Part shown: in pieces, positions 12,916 through 22,822 of the stretch
How positions within the stretch are numbered: position 1 is the first letter of the stretch
Layout of the letters: each line of letters starts with the position of its first letter
Source of the DNA: Ceratothoa steindachneri
Taxonomy: Eukaryota > Arthropoda > Malacostraca > Isopoda > Cymothoidae
Reading direction: 5' to 3'
Length of the DNA stretch: 64,000 nucleotides
Assembly (NCBI GenBank): GCA_963969495.1
Contig: OZ018324.1
Span: forward strand, 139,186,355-139,250,354
The notes under the pieces: model-generated
Told to the model about the DNA's origin: nothing
Seen by the model: the letters and a program-made list of their open reading frames with translations, nothing else
Databases searched by the model: none
Translations under genes and position numbers: made by a program

Positions 12916-12938
12916 TTTGATTGTCGTGGATTAGCAGA

Positions 12939-12939
12939 G

Positions 12940-12996
<57 letters not shown>
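12939..12996. repeat. (TA)n microsatellite
   Basis: Alternating TA tract inside the solo LTR near its left end. Confidence 0.95.
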
Positions 12997-13001
<5 letters not shown>

Positions 13002-14279
13002 TTATTATTTTTTAATAAACCAAATAAACTTTGACTTGAGGCGTTGTTTCGTGCCTCGGTGATCGCTTGAGGATCGTCCTCTAAGAGTGCTAAACTTTAT
13101 TTTTATTCTAGGGAATGAATAAACGGGGTTTCTTTCTTGACTTCATCAATTATTGCCACTTTAACTCGTTCGAGGATAATTAAAATAATGCTTTTACCAA
13201 AAAAATAGACTTTGATGAACATAAACCCTCTCACTAAATAACATAAAAAATACAGATCTAATACACTTAAACAAAAAAAGAAAATGGGAATACTGGGATA
13301 GCTCTCGAGGCTCGATTCGAGCTAGAATTTTACGGGGGGAATAATTTTAAGTTACCATCTTTGTCCTTGGCCAGACATCCAATAAACTAATTATTATGCA
13401 CGGGGACATAAACAACAGGATTATTCTTTACTTACATAAGGTAATGGAGATTAAATACCCGAGACTAGTTAGACTATCTTCGAAGATTTTGTTCCTGAGA
13501 GGCGTAGCTCGAGTAGTTGGTTATTTGCTCAATAGATGGCGTTCGTCGAACAGCCTGTCGAATGGACGGGTGACGTCACGATTGATCTGGGTTGGATGGA
13601 GGCTTAAGTGAAAGCTTAGTCCTTCTACTTTTAGGCGGTTGGGGCGAGCTTGACCTCGTTTTCTTCTGGACGAGATGAAATTGTTGTTTTGTTTTTTTTC
13701 TTTCTAGTTGGAGTTTGTCCAACTCAGATAGAGTATGATTTGGAGTCCTCAAGCTGTGTAGATTGATACTCACTAATCTTGAGGCTCGAACGGCGCCGAG
13801 CTTTCTTGGTACAATCTGGTCTTGTACAAGGACTGAAAGTTCTCCTTAACTTGCAATAACTTTGTACCGGTGATTTTTCTGTTTTCTTCTCGAACGGGAA
13901 AAATTTTCTGTCAACCAGTTACTCTCTTGTCTTTCTGTTGGAACGAATAAAAAGCTCGTTTTCTCAGGGCAACCTGTTATATACCCAAATTACTCCGGCA
14001 GGGTAATGGGGAGGTGGAAGGGGCACTCGCAAGGTAAGACCTCAGGTTGGTCTCCCGGGCTTGGCATCTTGTATTTCTTATAGAGAGTAATACGAGATGG
14101 GCAGTTTGCATTTTTAAATCGATTGTTTATTAGTACACCCTGGAAGGGCCTGCCTTTTGACCTGAGGTCAGTAATCTGTCTCGTAAAATTTTCACTTTTT
14201 GCCCGTTATCCTATGTTACCGGAGACCATCGGAGGGGCAAAGCTAAACCCAGATGTCTTTTGTTATTATTTCCTAGGCC

Positions 14280-14281
<2 letters not shown>

Positions 14282-14351
<70 letters not shown>
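14282..14351. repeat. (TA)n microsatellite
   Basis: Alternating TA tract with one interruption (ACATAT near 14,331), inside the solo LTR near its right end. Confidence 0.95.
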
Positions 14352-14377
14352 CTAAACTCTTATATCTCTACATTGAT

Positions 14378-14882
14378 ATAATCTTATTACAAACATAAAT
14401 GAGTGGTGACTAGGTGCTTTGAATAAAAGTTGAAAGACAGTAGATAGGGATTTGCACTATACTTTCAGATTGTGAGAAAATGCACCTCTCTCTTCTCTCT
14501 CTCTCTCTTCTTCTCTTTCTCAAGTTATCTTAATTTTATAAATAGTGGACGGTTCCCCTGACACATATTCTCTCTTCTTAAATTTTCAATTATTTATTAT
14601 AATTTTGTATCTGAATACAGCCCTGACTAGTTGCTGGTAGGCATTGTTGTGCGTCCTCTTGATTAAATTAGTCTGGAAAAACATAGATATTGGTTCCTAT
14701 GCTTCTGTGATGTAGAAACTGAGTTTCTATTAAAAGAAAGGTAACCTTCTACATGGCAAAGCAATTAAAGTTTTCTTTATAGGACTTTAGTAATTCTCCT
14801 GAAGTACTAAGTAAATAGATCATAGAGTGGTTTTCAGTATGGTATATAAATCTCTAAATTATTATGTATACATAGGGTTCTC
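14378..14882. other. Non-coding spacer with a CT-rich tract
   Basis: A CT-rich run lies at about 14,486-14,521. Otherwise AT-rich with no gene. Confidence 0.6.
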
Positions 14883-14886
14883 CATA

Positions 14887-16169
14887 AAGGGTGCCAAATT
14901 TGAATTTGGTAACACTTTATTTCTTAGAAGTTTGAAGGCAGGCTTTTATCATGTGGGCTATTTTTTTCAGCCCAATTAATAGTGTTTTGTTTGTATTGGA
15001 GAATACTTGAGGGCGGTGCGTCATGGGAGAGTTTAAAACTTAACAGCGCGGTCTCATCTTGAAGACATTTTACTTATACGGAGAAAGTGCGACGCAAACA
15101 GTTCGAACACTTCGTATCATTTGGGGGAGAAATGAAGCACCATGTGAGTCTACGGATCGCATACTAATGAGGAAGTTTAAAAGAACTGGTTCAGTTGCAA
15201 CAGCCAAATCGTCTGGTTGGAATCGCTCTTATAAGACAGAGCAGCAAATTGTTGTCGTGTGAGATAGTGTCACTCTGAGCCCAGGAGAATCGATTCGCCG
15301 AATTTCAAAGCAGTTGGACAGTCCGACCACTTCATCACATCGAATTTTATATAAAGATCTTCATATACATGAATACAAAATTTAACTTACGCTGCATCTT
15401 CAGCCACCTGACCACGAGATGCGGAAGAAATTTGCTGAATGGGTTGTGGAAAGACTTGCAACCGGTGAAAATATTTAAAAAAAAATCATCTTTAATAAAG
15501 AGGCCCACTTCGAGTTGAGTGGATTTGTAAATAAACAGTACTGCCGGATTTGAGGAAATGAAAACTTGGAATAATGAAAGAGCGTGAAATGCATCCACTG
15601 AAAGAGTCTGTGTAGTGTAGTTTTGATGGCAGGTGGATTACTTGAACCGATCTTCGTTGAAGGTGCTGAGGAAAATACACTTACCATTATTGGAGAAAGT
15701 TACCGAGACTCAGGTATAGCCTAACTTAGAAGATAAGGAGATTGATAACCTCTGGTTTCAGCAGGATGGAGAGGCCTGCCACACTTCTGGACAAACACTT
15801 GCATTACGCTACGAAAGATTTCTGCAACAAGTGATATCCTTGCATGGTGACCGGGAATAGCCACCAAGGTCCTGTAATCTTACCCACTATGATTCTTCTT
15901 ATGGGGGTATGCGAAATCACAAGTATTTGAAAGGTAAAATCAGGCGTGTGATTGGACGCATCGAGGTTCACAATTGAGTGAGTTATCGGCAATTTCTATG
16001 AGCGTAATGATGCATGCAGACTCAATCTAGGTGGATATATGACCGATATTGTATTCTATACCTAAAAAGTAGACATAAATAATTAGAAATATGCAGAATA
16101 TAATTATACCTATAAAATTCGTTTTAATATTTCAACTCTCAAATTCGGCCTTTTTTATGGAGCACCCTT
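14887..16169 (+). mobile_element. mariner-type DNA transposon, inactive (1.28 kb)
   Basis: Terminal inverted repeats are readable: the left end AAGGGTGCCAAATTTGA (14,887) pairs with the right end, whose complement begins AAGGGTGCTCC and continues to AATTTGAG. TA dinucleotides flank both ends (14,885-14,886 and 16,170-16,171), as expected for mariner. Between them is a transposase in broken frames: a helix-turn-helix region from 15,059 (about 65 codons), then EAHFELSGFVNKQYCRI (first catalytic region, with Lys where Asp is expected), FQQDGEACHTS (second Asp kept) and a degraded third region with a Tyr-Asp near 15,885-15,890. Numerous stops and frameshifts make it a pseudogene. Length is normal for the family. 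Confidence 0.85.
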
Positions 16170-16171
16170 TA

Positions 16172-16975
16172 TATGCCTACAGGAAATTAATAAATATTAA
16201 CTTATATTTTTGCCCGTTAGTCCTCATCATGAGGAAAGAGTTTACAAAACCTCATGCCTCATTTTGTAAATGAAAGTATATATAAATCAAAGGTATGAAA
16301 TTATTTTAACTATAAAATTATATTGATTTTTCTTACATGTGACGGTCAAAACGAGTAAAATAATATTGGGTCAAATATTTGCAAGAGGAATATTAAAAAA
16401 ATAGATACCCTTAAATTCTCATAAATAAAACAAGAAATAAGGAAAATCCTCACAGAAAATATATTCTAAGCAAAAAAAAATAGTTGAAACACTTCTCGAA
16501 AAAAAAAATAGAAATGAGAAGTAGGTTCAACTTTTTGCACGTCAAAATAGCACCGGTTTTCCTTAGACTTCTAAAATTATGTATTACCATGGAATATAAA
16601 AATCAAGTTAAAATAAATATAAGCAAATTGTACTAGAAATTTTAAATTACTGATGCCTGAAAAAAATTATTAAAAGAGTCAATTAGAGTGATAGAGGAGG
16701 AAAAGATAGAACAATAGCACTAGGAATTACATTAATAAAATTAAATTTCTGAAAATGTCATTAGAGTCTATTAGAGTGATAAATGAGAAGGCGATAGAAC
16801 ATTTGCACTAGGAATTAGATTAATAAAATTCAATTGCTCAAAAGCAATTTATATATAAATATATATATCCACTTCCCCTAAGAAAATATTAGCCTCCATT
16901 CACGTCGAATCTTTATTAACGAAAACGATAGATAATAGCAGAAAACGTCTCTGACTAAAATGATCGCCCCCCCCC
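16172..16975. other. No gene seen
   Basis: AT-rich. A short repeated phrase (agagt(c)...TTAGAGTGATA) occurs at about 16,683 and 16,769, a weak tandem duplication of about 85 bp. A C run at 16,967-16,977 precedes the Penelope-like fragment. Confidence 0.5.
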
Positions 16976-16984
16976 AGTTGGAAT

Positions 16985-18165
16985 ACCCAGGACGGACATG
17001 AGGAAACACCTACAAATCTGCAATTCAAAAACCTATTTTTATGGCGTAATCGAAGTATGTACCACCAAGTTGACGGATACGCTATGGGTTCTCCCTTGGC
17101 AGTTTTCTTCGCTGACTTCTATATGGGAGAGGTTGAAGAAAGGGTTTTCTCAACAGTCAACCAGATTTACATCTACTGCAAGTACATAGACGACATTGGC
17201 ATAAATATACAAACAATAATGAAACAATAACGACCAAAGTACATGGTATAGCCACCAACCCCTGACTGCATGAATGCAGACAGCGAATGCCCTAAACGTT
17301 ACCAAACAAGTGAGATCATATTGTATATTTACCGTGCCTTCACATACTGCTGTACATGTAATTATACACACAATAAATTCTCCAATAAAGAAATACATAC
17401 AGTTTTAAAAATTATAATGGACCGATGGTACCTGTCAGAACCCCAGAAGAACCGAAATACAGACAAGGAACAGATTATAGAACTCTTTTACAAGAACACT
17501 ATGAGCCTAGAACACTATTCAGACGAGAGAGAGCAATCAAGGTCATTATTAACCAAGGTATAAAACCCACGAATACCGAAAAAGATCAAACTAACCATCT
17601 ACTATCAAAATAGACGGGCGTCAAATCTTTTCAGGAAAAATAACACCAAATCTCCACCTTAACCTAGACAAAGGACCCATCTGATATATGAGTACACATG
17701 TAGCTTAGGAGACTGTGAGTTCTTCGGAATGAATGAAACCACACTGTCAAGAAGAATATCATACCACCTCAACAATAGTGCACCTAAAAAACATACACAA
17801 GAAATAAATGGAACTTACCTTAACAGAAAAATGATGGAAGAAAACACTCAAATTTTAGATTATGCTCCCAACCGACGCTAATTACTCCTCCTTAGGCGAT
17901 ATGAATTCAAGAAAACCAACCAAGACTAAATATTCAATCTAACTACCATGAAATCATGCCAAATTCAAGAAGAGGAAATCAAAGGAATGGGTATATTCAA
18001 GACTGCTACCTCTAGCGGCTAATCACCTCTGTCAAGCAACTTATCTTCCCCTCTCTCCGAACATTTACACTCCGTCGACCAGTCCCTACTTTCACCTTCT
18101 CTGCTTGCTAATTCGCCTACACGTATTTACGTTGCGTTGTTCAGGGTGTTAACACATTTTTTATA
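16985..18165 (+). pseudogene. Penelope-like element fragment: RT fingers/palm plus GIY-YIG endonuclease
   Basis: In one frame 17,055-17,230 reads DGYAMGSPLAVFFADFYMGE, then YCKYIDDIG with the catalytic Asp-Asp pair at 17,189-17,194. MGSPL...(A/N)FYM and Y.DD in this order are typical of Penelope-like RTs. Further on, about 17,680-17,830 reads LIYEYTCSLGDCEFFGMNE, TTLSRRISYHL and PKKHTQEINGT. This is the GIY-YIG nuclease pattern of Penelope-like elements with a conserved TLSRR and a Cys-containing N-terminal part. Several stops and frameshifts lie between. The 5' part of the RT is missing. A (TA)n run follows at 18,167. Confidence 0.75.
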
Positions 18166-18166
18166 A

Positions 18167-18184
18167 TATATATATATATATATA
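18167..18184. repeat. Short (TA)n microsatellite
   Basis: Nine TA units directly after the Penelope-like fragment. Confidence 0.9.
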
Positions 18185-18735
18185 CTGTAATAAATATTTT
18201 AATTTCCATTCTAACTCTGAGGAAGCTACTTGTCGTATCGAAACACGTCAGTATAATAAAATAAAATGCTAAGGTTCATTAATTTCCTTTCACCTTTTTG
18301 CAATTATTTAATATCAGTCTCTAGATAACTTCAGTAGGCTTATTCACGGATTAGAGAATCAAGAAAGGGCGAACATAGGACAAATCGAGAAGATTGAGAA
18401 GAAAATCATTAACACGAGACTAATGGTCGCTTTCAATAAAACCTGCTATAAATACAAAAGTATAGAATACATTCTCTTCTCTTATCATACCTAAACATTA
18501 TGTTTGAATTATACAGAAATATTAGGTCAACGATTGAATTAGTTTCGGTATGTTTTTTTTAAATCTTAAAACTAACATTAGAAATATTTGGAATTTTGTA
18601 TAATCTTTCCACTAAATTTTGACATGAATTAAATGCTCCTTGCAATTAGGATATTTATAAGTTCCAAATTTTTCATAGGACAAGTTATTAAATATGTGCC
18701 CGAAGGGAAGATAGGACCTTATCCAAACTATCATA
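18185..18735. other. No gene seen
   Basis: AT-rich. The bases just after the microsatellite (to about 18,290) may still belong to the Penelope-like 3' end, but this cannot be shown. Confidence 0.4.
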
Positions 18736-18739
18736 TCAA

Positions 18740-18995
18740 TATTAATTTTATCTAATTGCCTTAATTAAATCTCCGATGCCCTATCAAGTAGCAAGAAAGT
18801 TCGTTCGTTTAATCTAAGAAAATAAAGCGGTAATCTGAAGGAGACATCCATAGTGAGCATGGCGGATGATAGAGTAGCTCTAAACCTACACTATTGAGTG
18901 TATCTTGAATAGACTTAAGATGTGTGGTGGTGCATTGCCATGCCAAACATATAATACTGTAGAAACCATCGACATAATTAGGTTTCTTATTCATT
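18740..18995 (-). pseudogene. mariner/Tc1-type transposase scrap
   Basis: The minus strand reads THLKSIQDTLNSVGLELLYH followed by PPCSLWMSPSDYRFIFLD. This fits the mariner stretch between the second catalytic Asp and the third motif (HPPYSPDLAPSDYHLF). Both catalytic Asp positions are replaced (the HDNA-like box is lost, and the Asp before (L/M)xPSDY is Trp). No inverted repeats are seen. It is distinct from the two longer mariners in the window. Confidence 0.6.
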
Positions 18996-18999
18996 ATTG

Positions 19000-20140
19000 T
19001 CTACAGACTTCCTATCAGAAAATGGAATAGACTTCTGATTACATAATGGAAAGCTATTTTAAACCAATTTACATACTAGTTATTGTTCGATAGTCATATA
19101 TATTCCTGCTTACTTTACTTGAGAACGCATATAATATTAACATGTGTTTAAATAGTATTTTTGAAAATATTTATTGATATTAGCCACATTTTTAGGACAA
19201 TAGTGGCATTCATTTGGGTGTAATTTCCTTATATTTCTTATTTATATATAGTATGATATCGCAAGCCTAACATATTCATATCATGGTAGTAAAAAAATAG
19301 CTTTAAACAAAAATTCCTCAATAATTTACCTTAGAGTTTTGGGATTATCAATCTTCCAAGAAATTGGGATAAACATCTTTCAGATTCTTTAGTTTTCCAA
19401 TTAAGAAAACTTTTTGAACTCAAAATTTATAAAGTTTTAGATACCCACTTGTTTTCTCTTTGTGAGTTGTTCGGCGGAAACATGATCTAGAAGAAAAACA
19501 CGATGTAATAACTCATAAAATATCACCGTAATATGTTACTTTTAATTATTTTTATTAAAATCTTTGGGGACATTTTGGATAATGTGTTTTATAATGTTAA
19601 GTCAATCTCGCTTCATGCTTTAACTCTCAACTTTCTGAATGCAAGAGATTTTATCACCGATGATAACTTTAACCTTTTTTATGGCCCAAACATGAAAATA
19701 TATGAGCAAAATGTTCCTTTTGATTTTCAGCTGAAACTGTAGAATTGGGGATAAACTACATGAGAATGAAATCAATGTAATGACGAAAAGTAAAAATGTG
19801 AGAGAAATAGGAAGGCTAATTATCCTGCGAGATGAAAGTATAAAAACAATACATTAAAGCAGATTGAAGAGTAAATATCTACCAAGAATTTGAATATCAG
19901 GTAAAAATTGTTTCAATAGCAGTTTATTACTTCTTTATCAATCGGTACGTCAGGAAAAAGCTAGGCTTAAATTGGCCACGCCAAAATGAATTAGAACAAA
20001 ATATAACATTTGACATAAGAGATGCTCCCAAAATAGCTGCACTATAAAAGGCTAGTCAAATAAAACCTCTAATAGACAAAATAGCTTGTAACCGTTTTAG
20101 CTAATAGCAAAATAGATTGAAAAATACATTGATAAGAAGT
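19000..20140. other. No gene seen
   Basis: AT-rich spacer. A 69-codon open frame at 19,533-19,742 has no recognisable motif and is most likely chance. Confidence 0.5.
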
Positions 20141-20145
20141 TACAC

Positions 20146-20934
20146 TGTGGTGGAGCGAATGTGAGTGTGTGAAAAAGGGCCATTCTCCCACCCCTTTTCT
20201 CAGTACCCTCTCCCTCCCTCTGTAAGAATGTGTGTGAATGGGAATGGGTTTGTTTTATTTTTGTTCATTTTATGTATAAAATGATTACCATGTTTTTCTT
20301 TCTTTCCAGGCGTCATATTCTGGAAAGATAGTAGCTAGTTTTGAGATATCACTATAATTAAAAAAATATTGTACTTTGCTTAAAATAAACTTTTATCAAA
20401 GCGTCATATTCTGGAAAGAGAGAGTGGAAGTGTGGACTGAGAGAAAGAGGGGTTCTCTAGACGAGTGCTCCGCCCAGCCCTGAGACGGAGGGCTTTCGTG
20501 CCTCGCTCACCCCTTGAACCGCCATACCCGCCTTCGTTGACAATCCTGCCTCCTTCTAAGTTAGCCTACTACCACCCACCTCCAGCACACAAATGATAGC
20601 GCGTGCCCCTTTTTTTTCGTTCTGTTGTTGTTGTGTTTTTATGTTTTGTGTAGATATATAAGTAAATTTGTTGTATTCGCCTTTTATAAAATTTTCTGTT
20701 GTTATCGTATTTGGATTGGGAAATCCAGCCTCATTTTGAAGTGTGCACACTTCCCTTGTAAATATAAATTGCTGTAAATATAACTGTAACTATCATTGTA
20801 CTTTTTTTTGTAAGTAAAGGGACTGTATATACAATCCGTTTCATTCTCCCTCGATTTCTCACGTCCGGACAGTGTAGGAAGCGGGTTGGATCGATTATCG
20901 ATTGGGATTAGAGATATATTTTCGGCCCGCTATA
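20146..20934 (+). repeat. 5' LTR
   Basis: It starts TGTGGTGGAGCG and ends GGCCCGCTATA, where the 3' copy ends GGCCTGCTACA. It contains a TATATAAG box near 20,656 and an AATAAA near 20,384. A 19-bp phrase GCGTCATATTCTGGAAAGA occurs twice, 91 bp apart (about 20,310 and 20,401), so the LTR carries an internal duplication. The first copy is preceded by a pyrimidine tract and CCAG resembling a splice acceptor. Confidence 0.9.
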
Positions 20935-20936
20935 TT

Positions 20937-20954
20937 TGGCGCCCGAATATGGAC
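20937..20954 (+). promoter_or_regulatory. Primer binding site, tRNA-Lys type
   Basis: TGGCGCCCGAA begins two bases after the LTR end. This is complementary to the 3' end of lysine tRNAs used as primers by many retroelements. The match beyond the first 11 bases was not checked. Confidence 0.8.
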
Positions 20955-21070
20955 GTGAGACTTCGAAACTGGGAGCGTGACTGGATTGGATTGCAGTCCA
21001 TACCCAATTAGTGTGACAAGTAGTTTGATTGATTTTTCCCTCCTCCTATCTTTTTACTAACTTGGGAACA

Positions 21071-22822
21071 ATGGCCTTTGCGGAAACATTGAATGAAGAA
21101 GTAGTGCGATTGAGACTGGAGTTGAGAAAGAAAGAAGAGGAGTGTGAAATGTTGCGGGGAATGATGGAGGGAATGGAGAATAAAATAAAAGGGATGAATG
21201 AAAAGACTGATAGGATGAAAAGGGAAATGGGAGACCGACAGGATCAGACGGACCGACGGATGCAGGACCTGTATAACATGATGACAGGGGTTGGATCAGT
21301 CCCAGGACCTACAACCCTGACCCCTGCTCCTACTGAAGGGACTCCGCTAAATGGAATGGATGGCAGTATGATTGAGTCTAAAGAAGATACTGTGAGTGGT
21401 AGAAAAGGGGGTGAATGGAAGAGAGTGGAAAGTAAGAGAGGAAGTAAGCATGGTTCTAAGGTTAAGAATAGGAAGGCGAGAGGGAAGAGTGTGGATTCGC
21501 TATACTCAGATGAGGGAGAGAGTGACGATATGATTGGAATGAGTGAGATCAAGAGTAGCTCTTCGGAGAGTGAAGTGAATGTGGGGAAAGGAATTTTGAT
21601 TAGGGAAGTGCCAAGGATTGATAAGTTTAGATTGCATGGGTAAAAGAGTATGGATGAGTTCTTCTAAGATTTTGAGCGGTACTGCAAGCTCAAGTACCCG
21701 CAGAACAAGGGTCACTGGGTGAGTGTTCTGGAAGATTGTTTGGATGGGAAAGTGTTGGAGTTCTTGCGAGTGATAACGAGTGTGGGAGAGCCAAAGTACG
21801 ATGTAGTGAAGAAGAGATTGATTGGGCAGGTGAAACGAATGAAAGAGAGTGTGAAGTATAAGAGGGTGAATGAATTTGAGAAGGCTCGAATGGGGAAGAG
21901 TGAAAGTGTGAATATGTATGCACATAGGCTTGAGAGTATGGCAAGAACGAGGTATGGTGATGATGATGTAAATGAATGTAAACCACTCATGAGAAAGTTT
22001 TTGGACACGATCCCGCGGAAGGTGAGTGAATGGCTGAGTGGAAAGAGAAAGGAGAGAGTGAAACTTACAGGTGAACGGTTGATGTGGGAGGATGTGTTGG
22101 AACTGTTAGAAGATGGACGATTTGATGATGAAAGCGATCTAGAAGAGGATGGATTGTACAGTGTGAATGTTGGAAGTAAGAAGCCCAGGAGCTTTCATCC
22201 ACCCCAGCAGTTTGTCAGCTACAGGGAGGCCCTGAAGGCTGCACCAGCTGGAGTGATGTCAAACTTCCTGGGCCGGCAGAATGGATGGGCAAATGGAGGG
22301 TGGTCGAATGGAAGGGGGCAGATGAATTTCAAGCGTGGGAACGGATATATGAGAGAGAAACCGAGGTATGTCCCAGCAAACGAGAGACCGAATGGTGGGA
22401 GAAAGATTGTGGAATGTCGTCGGTGTGGAAGGAAAGGTCATATGTTGGCAGAATGTAGGTGGACATCTGGTGCATGTTTTGGGTGTGGTAAGAAAGGGCA
22501 TATGATAAAGGATTGCCAGGAAAGTGTGAAAGAGTGCTTCGAGTGTAAAGAAATAGGCCATTTGAAGAAAGATTGTCTGAGGTTGAATGGTGGAGCAACT
22601 GGTAGGGAAAGTATGAAATATGCATGTGGTAATTGTGGAAAGGCTGGTCATTATGCAAGGATGTGTCGTGACCAGAGGAATGTATGTAGCTATTGTGCGA
22701 TGGAAGGACATTCAAGTGAAAAGTGTTGGATTAGACTGAGAGCACAAGGTGTGAATGAAAAGTCTGAAGCGGGAAACCGAATGGTAAGAGGGTACCTGTT
22801 GAAGTATCCTCTGGGTGCATGA
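21071..22822 (+). pseudogene. gag: gag, with coiled coil and five CCHC zinc knuckles, two premature stops
   Basis: Structural protein of the element, 583 codons if read through. I chose ATG 21,071 because it sits in a good context (ACAATGG) and an upstream in-frame ATG at 21,029 does not. Residues about 5-65 form a charged coiled coil (LRLELRKKEEECE..). A Ser/Lys-rich linker follows, then the capsid-like part from about residue 185. Residues about 449-552 hold five knuckles of the form CX2CX4HX4C (first CRRCGRKGHMLAEC, last CSYCAMEGHSSEKC), where Gypsy elements usually have one to three. TAA codons at 21,641-21,643 and 21,665-21,667 interrupt the frame; sequence on both sides stays in register, so these are point nonsense changes. 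Its stop overlaps the ORF2 start as ATGA (22,819-22,822). Confidence 0.88.

Larger units (their letters stand above)
12921..14372 (-). mobile_element. Solo LTR, 1,452 bp, with 5-bp target duplication
   Basis: The block runs from TGTCGTGG (12,921) to CTCTACA (14,372) and is flanked on both sides by TTGAT (12,916-12,920 and 14,373-14,377). TG...CA ends plus an exact 5-bp duplication and no coding capacity define a solo LTR. A TATA box reads on the minus strand (GGTATATAACAGG, complement of about 13,974-13,986) about 390 bp from the right edge, so the LTR is probably oriented minus. It holds two (TA)n tracts, one near each end. Its ends resemble those of the LTRs at 41,803 and 55,035, suggesting a related lineage. 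Confidence 0.8.

Noticed and set aside
14123..14398. 91-codon frame with an YI repeat
   Set aside because: It is translation of the (TA)n tract inside the solo LTR.
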